Below, one piece after another: positions 59,608 to 64,000 of a stretch of DNA of 64,000 nucleotides. The position numbers were made by a program, and so were the translations under genes. The stretch spans positions 3,916,974 to 3,980,973 of the forward strand of contig NZ_KV917376.1 of the NCBI RefSeq assembly GCF_002019695.1. Reading direction: 5' to 3'. Under the pieces are notes generated by a model. It was not told the DNA's origin. It made no database searches and was given only the letters and a program-made list of their open reading frames with translations. The stretch's first letter is position 1; each line of letters opens with the position of its first letter. This DNA is from Evansella clarkii. GTDB lineage: Bacteria > Bacillota > Bacilli > Bacillales > Salisediminibacteriaceae.

Positions 59608-59645
59608 AAAGGGTGTCCCAAAATCATTGGGACACCCTTTTTATT
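59608..59645 (+). terminator. terminator after the PLD-family gene
   Basis: A perfect 14-bp stem (59608-59621 and 59627-59640) with a 5-nt loop, T tract after. It may also serve the opposing OmpA-lipoprotein gene. Confidence 0.9.
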
Positions 59646-59682
59646 TGGTACCGGTATGATGTAAAGGAGAGGTTCTATTACT

Positions 59683-61083
59683 CTATTCTTCAGGATTAAT
59701 TACAATCTCCACCCGGCGGTTTTGTTTTCTGCCTTCCTCGTCCTCATTTGATGCAATTGGGTCGGTTTCTCCAAAACCCGACTGTTCAATTTCAAGGCCG
59801 GACAGATCTCCGTTTTCGTCCAGATACGTTTTGACAGATTCTGCTCTTTCTTCGGAAAGATTCAGATTGTATTCAGCATCTCCCTGATTATCTGTATGCC
59901 CTTTAATGTGAACTCTCGTCCCGTCTTCAAGGCTTTCCAGGATGGTGATAATCTCGGTCAGGATGTCCTCGGCCTGGGCCTTTAAGCTGCTTTCGTCAAA
60001 ATCAAAGAGAACGTCATCAGGAACATGGACTTTAGTTTCATCCCCTGAGCTTGTGAGATTACTTTCTTCTGGTGCCTCAAAATCCGGGGTCTCAGGGTAG
60101 ATGATCTTTTGAAGCTTCTTACCGTCTCCGTCTTCAACAACGAATTCCCCCGAAATGTTTTCATAGTTTTCCCCGTACAGCTCCTCCGCCTGCCCTGGCA
60201 GAAGATTGAGGTTCATGGCATCACTTTCAAGCTGTATAAATCCTTCCGCTTTCAGATCACTATATCCGAGCCGCATTAAAAACGTCCCGTCAGGCTCCAC
60301 TGTTGTTTTAAATGAAACCCAGTTTTGAGGAATAGATGCGCTGTCAGAAGAATAGTAATCTCCTTTAAGGCTTGTTCCTTCAATCAGGTTTGTACGGCCT
60401 TCAATGTAAAAATACTGATGATCATTTGTTACAGTTGTCTCTACCCATATTTCATTTTCCCCATAGTCAGAGGGACGTTCTTCCCGATCGGGCGGGGTAA
60501 TGTGAAATTGCTTTTGATCATCTGTGATGAAAATTGTCTTATTCCCATAAAGCTTCTGACCTTCTTCACGCTGAAAGGTTTCCGTTTGATATACCTGCGC
60601 CCCTGTTAAATGTTCTCCCAGCTCTCCGTACAGAGCTGACAGATCATCGGGCTGATGGCTGGGGTCCATAGTAAGTTCTACGTCCATAAATCTATGTTCA
60701 ATTGACGGAGGTGTGAACTGAAACGTAAATGCCCCATTTTCATCAACCTCTGTGCGCTGTCCAGTCCCTATCGGCGGTCTGATTCGAAAGGGATCCGAAA
60801 ACATCCGCGCACTAATCACAGTCCCTTCGTGCAGGTTACTTGTTCCTGTAAGTGTAATCGCATCATCTGAAGCCTCAATAACAGCTTCAAATTCAAACTC
60901 TTCGTTTGTGGATGCTGCTTCCTCAGATGCATCAGTTTCAACCGGATCCTCAGCCTCCTCTTCTTCGGTGGCCTCATCCATTGCAGCCTCGTTTTCTGTG
61001 TCATCGGTGTTGACGGACTCTTCCCCTGAACAGGCGGCAAGTACGAAGAGAAAACCGATGCTTAAAATCATTTTTCTTTTCAT
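59683..61083 (-). CDS. OmpA-domain lipoprotein
   Basis: The 466-residue protein has a signal with lipobox LAAC (Cys about residue 18), a very acidic linker, a beta-rich central region and a C-terminal OmpA peptidoglycan-binding domain: LFDFDESSLKAQAEDIL, VHIKGHTDNQGDAEYNLNLS, and RRVEIVI. The latter binds cell-wall peptidoglycan. ATG 61083 is in frame with a TTG at 61086. In a Gram-positive host it would bridge the membrane and wall. The adjacent phospholipase-D-like gene is convergent. Confidence 0.85.
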   Translation of the reverse strand: MKRKMILSIGFLFVLAACSGEESVNTDDTENEAAMDEATEEEEAEDPVETDASEEAASTNEEFEFEAVIEASDDAITLTGTSNLHEGTVISARMFSDPFRIRPPIGTGQRTEVDENGAFTFQFTPPSIEHRFMDVELTMDPSHQPDDLSALYGELGEHLTGAQVYQTETFQREEGQKLYGNKTIFITDDQKQFHITPPDREERPSDYGENEIWVETTVTNDHQYFYIEGRTNLIEGTSLKGDYYSSDSASIPQNWVSFKTTVEPDGTFLMRLGYSDLKAEGFIQLESDAMNLNLLPGQAEELYGENYENISGEFVVEDGDGKKLQKIIYPETPDFEAPEESNLTSSGDETKVHVPDDVLFDFDESSLKAQAEDILTEIITILESLEDGTRVHIKGHTDNQGDAEYNLNLSEERAESVKTYLDENGDLSGLEIEQSGFGETDPIASNEDEEGRKQNRRVEIVINPEE

Positions 61084-61241
61084 CAAATCAACCCTATCTT
61101 TTTTTCTTTATAAAGAATAGATCAGTTTGATATTTTTTTCAATAATTTTCAAGTTTTTTTTCAAAAAGAAAGCTTATTTCCAGTGTCTTATAATTAATAA
61201 GACGTGAGAAGAATGAATCAGGTTAAGTAATTTAGTTAAAA

Positions 61242-61442
61242 CTATTTTTCTTTTTTTTCTGACCGATATTTAATTAACAGCAAAATTAAAGTTGCCAGAA
61301 GATAAATCCACCACTGGATCCACAATCATGGGTTAACCTGTGATAAACCAGTTCCCTGGAACTCATGAGCATGAAAGAGACTTCGATTGGTGTTTACAAA
61401 AAGAGCAGAAAACAACAGAAATATAATATACCAATATCTCAT
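61242..61442 (-). CDS. small membrane protein, possible in-frame TGA
   Basis: ATG 61442 follows a very strong GGGGAGGTGA site. The frame runs 38 codons (MRYWYIIFLLFSALFVN start) to a TGA at 61326-61328. Beyond it the same frame continues as LWIQWWIYLLATLILLLIKY with a charged tail to TAG at 61242. The TGA lies where Trp would fit between two helices, so either the gene is broken, or the TGA is a sequencing/real mutation. As read, only 38 residues are made. Confidence 0.45.
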
Positions 61443-61500
61443 TTATTCACCTCCCCTATCCAGTTGCGGCACTACAGCCGCTGCCCCCATTCCTTCTATA

Positions 61501-62553
61501 TTAAGAATTTACATTGGAAACTATCGCCCGTACCAGATATTCTGCATCCATACCTGCCCCGCAAATCAAAGACGATCCCCGTTGGTATTGCCATGGTAAT
61601 CCTGCAAAATAAAGCCCGTTAATCTCAGTAATTCCCCTCTCATGAACTGGTTTTCCATTTTCAGAAATAACACCCTCTATACTAATCCACTCGTATGAAG
61701 GGACGAAACCAGTTGACCAAATAATACTTGAAAATTCCCTCCTGGTGTTATCTTCAAATAGCACTTCTTTACCACGAACCTGTATAACCCTTGGTACTAC
61801 ATTAATTTCTTTATGTTTAATGAGTTTTTTTAATTCTTTTCCAAAAATCGGGTCATTCTGTTTTTGAAACCATTTTCCTTTTATTGTGTCTTTACCTGCA
61901 TACAGCAGACCGGTCATGTCTAACCAGCTAAAGATACTTCTTCCGAGAAACTTTAAAGGCAAAAATTTGAATTTGTGGCCAACTGCTATCGTGACATTTT
62001 TTTGTTTTGCCAGCTCTGTTGCAATCTGTGCACCAGAATTTCCGCCTCCCGCAACTAGTATTTCATCTCCTGGCACTTCCGATGGTGTACGATATTCAGA
62101 AGAATGAACCTGGAAAATATCGGCTCCCTTATTAATCACATCAGGTATGAAAGCTTTTTGAAACGCTCCTGTTGCTATTACCACCTGTTTTGCATGAATA
62201 TTCCCTTGATTAGTTTCTATATGAAAAGTACCATCGGCAAGATTATGTAATTTAAGTACATTAGTATTATGCCTAAAAGGAAGATTGAAGTGCTTCACAT
62301 AGGTTTCCAGATAATCTGCCAGCTCATCTTTCGTTGGAAATTCTCCTGGAGCTCCTTTCATCTGTAAACCAGGTAAACTACTATACTCTCGTGGAGTAAA
62401 TAAAACTAAAGAATTGTATCTCTTCCGCCAGGAGTCACCTGCACGACTATTACTGTCCAGAATTATAAAGGGAATCTGTTTCTCTCTCAAATAGTGTCCC
62501 ACCGCTAAACCTGCCTGACCGCCACCAATAATGACAACTTCATAATCTGCCAT
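61501..62553 (-). CDS. flavin-containing monooxygenase/NAD(P)-dependent oxidoreductase
   Basis: ATG 62553 follows GGAGGAG; the frame opens at 62577. The 350-residue protein has FAD motif VIIGGGQAGLAVG (about 5-17), NADPH motif VAGGGNSGAQIA (about 160) and IIWSTGF (about 275). It resembles flavoprotein monooxygenases or thioredoxin-reductase-like oxidases (CzcO/TrkA type) and lacks the Baeyer-Villiger fingerprint of 15471. A palindrome spans its start region, so it is probably regulated by a TetR-type repressor. Substrate unknown. Confidence 0.82.
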   Translation of the reverse strand: MADYEVVIIGGGQAGLAVGHYLREKQIPFIILDSNSRAGDSWRKRYNSLVLFTPREYSSLPGLQMKGAPGEFPTKDELADYLETYVKHFNLPFRHNTNVLKLHNLADGTFHIETNQGNIHAKQVVIATGAFQKAFIPDVINKGADIFQVHSSEYRTPSEVPGDEILVAGGGNSGAQIATELAKQKNVTIAVGHKFKFLPLKFLGRSIFSWLDMTGLLYAGKDTIKGKWFQKQNDPIFGKELKKLIKHKEINVVPRVIQVRGKEVLFEDNTRREFSSIIWSTGFVPSYEWISIEGVISENGKPVHERGITEINGLYFAGLPWQYQRGSSLICGAGMDAEYLVRAIVSNVNS

Positions 62554-62575
62554 TTCTTCCACTCCTCCAGCATTC

Positions 62576-62595
62576 ATTCAAACGACTGTTTGAAT
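62576..62595. promoter_or_regulatory. operator-like palindrome upstream of the flavoprotein gene
   Basis: ATTCAAAC and GTTTGAAT form 8-bp perfect arms around GACT, 23 bp before the ATG, overlapping the region expected for the promoter. Size and symmetry suit a TetR-family repressor; none is adjacent. Confidence 0.6.
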
Positions 62596-62815
62596 ATATT
62601 ATATATGAGTTGCCGGGGAAAATGTATTGAGTTACGTAATTTTTTTTCACATATGATGTGTAAAATGAAGTCAGACATATTCAAACACTTCTCTCAAAAT
62701 TTTTTTTATTGAAAATAATTGCATTCCAGCCAACAAAAAAGGCACGAATAAAACTCACTTCGCGCCATACATGAACATATTTTTTTGCTGAACATTTCTA
62801 ATCCGGTGTACCGGC

Positions 62816-63364
62816 TTACATCTCTTCGGCTTTCCTCCTATAGTCTGAAATCAGCCATACAATTAAGACGAGAAGTAGTATTATCATAGATAGCGGAATT
62901 AACCATAAACTTTCTCCGTTTAGATAAAATCCCAAAAACATGATTGCAAGTGAGATGATTGGTGCCATTACATAAAAAGGTTTAGCATTATAAAACCATC
63001 CATAAGGAAAAAAATGTGCCCCGGTTATTATTGCAAAGAACATGATAGCTTCAGTTGGGCTTCTTGCTATGCCCCAAAAAAGAATAGGAAAATAGATAAC
63101 TTGTGCAAGGTTTAAAAATAAACCTAAGTCACCTAACTGGTTCCCCTGGAGCCTCCAGTCAGCCCGAACTAATGTAGACATGCCTACGGATAATGGAAAC
63201 ATTAACCCTGTTGTAAACAGCATATATATATTCTTTTGGTATATACCCAGCGGCAGCAGAAAAATAATTGTAATAATTGACCAAATCACAACAGCAGATA
63301 ATAAAAATCCGATACCATTTTTCCCTTTCACCGATAACTCATTTCTGATTTTCGTTAAGTCCAT
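62816..63364 (-). CDS. integral membrane protein (182 aa), DUF7010-like
   Basis: ATG 63364 has GGGGAG at good spacing; the ATG at 63370 touches it. Five or more hydrophobic segments are visible (near 20-42, 48-63, 84-100, 105-120, 130-150 and 153-172). The ITGAHFFPYGWFYNAKPFY segment resembles DUF7010-type Bacillus proteins. Function unknown. Confidence 0.65.
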   Translation of the reverse strand: MDLTKIRNELSVKGKNGIGFLLSAVVIWSIITIIFLLPLGIYQKNIYMLFTTGLMFPLSVGMSTLVRADWRLQGNQLGDLGLFLNLAQVIYFPILFWGIARSPTEAIMFFAIITGAHFFPYGWFYNAKPFYVMAPIISLAIMFLGFYLNGESLWLIPLSMIILLLVLIVWLISDYRRKAEEM

Positions 63365-63413
63365 TCGCATCTCCCCTGGTTTATTATGATATAAAATTTT
63401 GTTAACAATATGG

Positions 63414-63620
63414 TCAGTTTATCTCTTCTGATTTTTTCACTTTACTTTGTCTTATGTAAAAAATATAAGCGATCCACGGCAAAATCAAACTAATTAATAA
63501 AATAGAATCCATGATTCTCCATTGGACGTTTTCCATATACACAATACTTGCAAGTATCCCGCCGAAATAAAAAGTCATAACTGATAAAAAAATAAGGATG
63601 ATTAAATCTCTAATTCTCAA
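63414..63620 (-). CDS. small membrane protein (68 aa)
   Basis: Two hydrophobic helices (about 6-28 and 38-56) and a Lys/Ser-rich tail. The start is TTG 63620 after AAAGAGG. The gene precedes the DUF7010-like gene on the same strand, 50 bp away, probably co-transcribed. No family is recognised. Confidence 0.65.
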   Translation of the reverse strand: MRIRDLIILIFLSVMTFYFGGILASIVYMENVQWRIMDSILLISLILPWIAYIFYIRQSKVKKSEEIN

Positions 63621-63765
63621 ATTTGTACCTCTTTCTAAGTATTACTTCCCATTAATTTTCCATAGATATAATCTAAGGATAGCATATTTTCCATAAATTT
63701 CATCAAATTCTCTGCTTTTTTTCACCAGCATATAATTCAACTGCTTACCCAGGTCATAAAAAAAG

Positions 63766-63814
63766 TAGTTCAATTCAGATACAAAGTCCAGCTTTGTACT
63801 CTAAAATTGAACTA
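63766..63814 (-). terminator. two-tier terminator
   Basis: Outer stem TAGTTCAATT/AATTGAACTA (63766-63775 and 63805-63814) and inner TACAAAG/CTTTGTA (63780-63786 and 63792-63798), followed on the minus strand by a run of seven T. It ends the gene entering from the right edge. Confidence 0.85.
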
Positions 63815-63873
63815 CCAAAATGTGCTGTAGTATATTTTTCATAAAGTTAGATTTGCACCATAGTTGTCAGTAA

Positions 63874-64000
63874 TTAAAATGCTTTGCGCTGGTAAACGAC
63901 CGTAGTAACTCCCCAGGACACTGCATAAAGTACCCCGATAATAACTGCTCCTCCAGTATATAACGCTGTAGTTGATAAATTCATAAGAAATTCAGTTATA
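63874..64000 (-). CDS. C-terminus of a membrane protein (partial)
   Basis: The minus-strand frame entering at the right edge encodes a hydrophobic helix (about 20 residues, TGGAVIIGVLYAVSWGVTTV) and ends VYQRKAF. This is the usual C-terminus of an ABC-2-type or similar permease. No start is seen within the window. The name is uncertain. Confidence 0.5.
   Translation of the reverse strand, partial: ITEFLMNLSTTALYTGGAVIIGVLYAVSWGVTTVVYQRKAF

Noticed and set aside
60325-60609. 94-residue plus-strand frame inside the OmpA lipoprotein gene
   Set aside because: Antisense to clear coding sequence, no ribosome site, Cys/Phe-rich composition typical of a shadow.
61365-61622. 85-residue plus-strand frame near the flavoprotein end
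   Set aside because: It overlaps the real small membrane gene and flavoprotein in antisense, with no ribosome site.
1-64000. tRNA, rRNA or prophage genes
   Set aside because: I looked for tRNA-like CCA ends, rRNA motifs, integrases and phage structural genes and saw none, but an automated search would be firmer.

Overview
The window reads as chromosomal DNA of a low-GC, endospore-forming Bacillaceae. Evidence: a GerA-type spore germination operon, a Spo0E-type phosphatase, a DUF3231 protein, a MarR/tyrosyl-tRNA synthetase pair with a T-box leader, Fur-box siderophore uptake genes, a sigma-B-like promoter and strong Shine-Dalgarno sites throughout. The very acidic exported lipoproteins (23217-24206, 59683-61083) would suit a haloalkaliphile such as Evansella or Salipaludibacillus; that assignment is inference. 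I found no rRNA, tRNA or CRISPR array.

Layout. 1-318: broken left end of an IS110-family element with a possible bridge-RNA region. 779-9826: probable lipid/polyol-phosphate locus (class II aldolase, zinc dehydrogenase, two phosphodiesterase-superfamily proteins, EEP hydrolase, diacylglycerol-kinase-like enzyme, glycolipid glycosyltransferase) with two small unlisted genes. 9949-19878: FMN protein, FhuF-like protein, DUF3231, Nudix relic, PP2C phosphatase, HIT protein, Baeyer-Villiger monooxygenase plus esterase with a divergent LuxR regulator, M14 carboxypeptidase. 19926-21040: a striking 52-bp tandem array of about 21 units that changes repeat type without losing phase. 21051-24206: Fur-controlled siderophore permeases and binding protein; the matching ATPase lies at 49051. 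24490-31275: accessory stretch holding an inverted pair of ~225-bp modular repeats, an orphan EcsB-like membrane protein, a PadR/DUF1048 pair, a decayed ktrAB potassium system and a Spo0E-like gene.

30354-37284 is a minus-strand island of GNAT acetyltransferases mixed with small membrane, cupin, VOC and deoxyribosyltransferase-like genes. 37574-38856 is a TetR-controlled SMR efflux pair. 39286-43374 is a germinant-receptor operon in B-C-A order with an extra small membrane gene first. 43563-45628 is marR-tyrZ. 45733-52913 holds further GNAT, kinase-like, membrane, DUF5412/DUF4139 and NERD-HRDC genes. 53022-54355 is an intact IS3-family element inserted exactly in the 3-nt loop of a dispersed hairpin, with a CAG duplication. 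54512-64000 carries a sigma-B-type stress protein with an apparent CTG start, a YcdB-like protein, a phospholipase-D-like protein, an OmpA-domain lipoprotein, a flavin monooxygenase and small membrane proteins.

The strongest candidates for something undescribed are the phase-locked 52-bp array, the inverted modular hairpin repeat, and the hairpin family targeted by the IS3 element.
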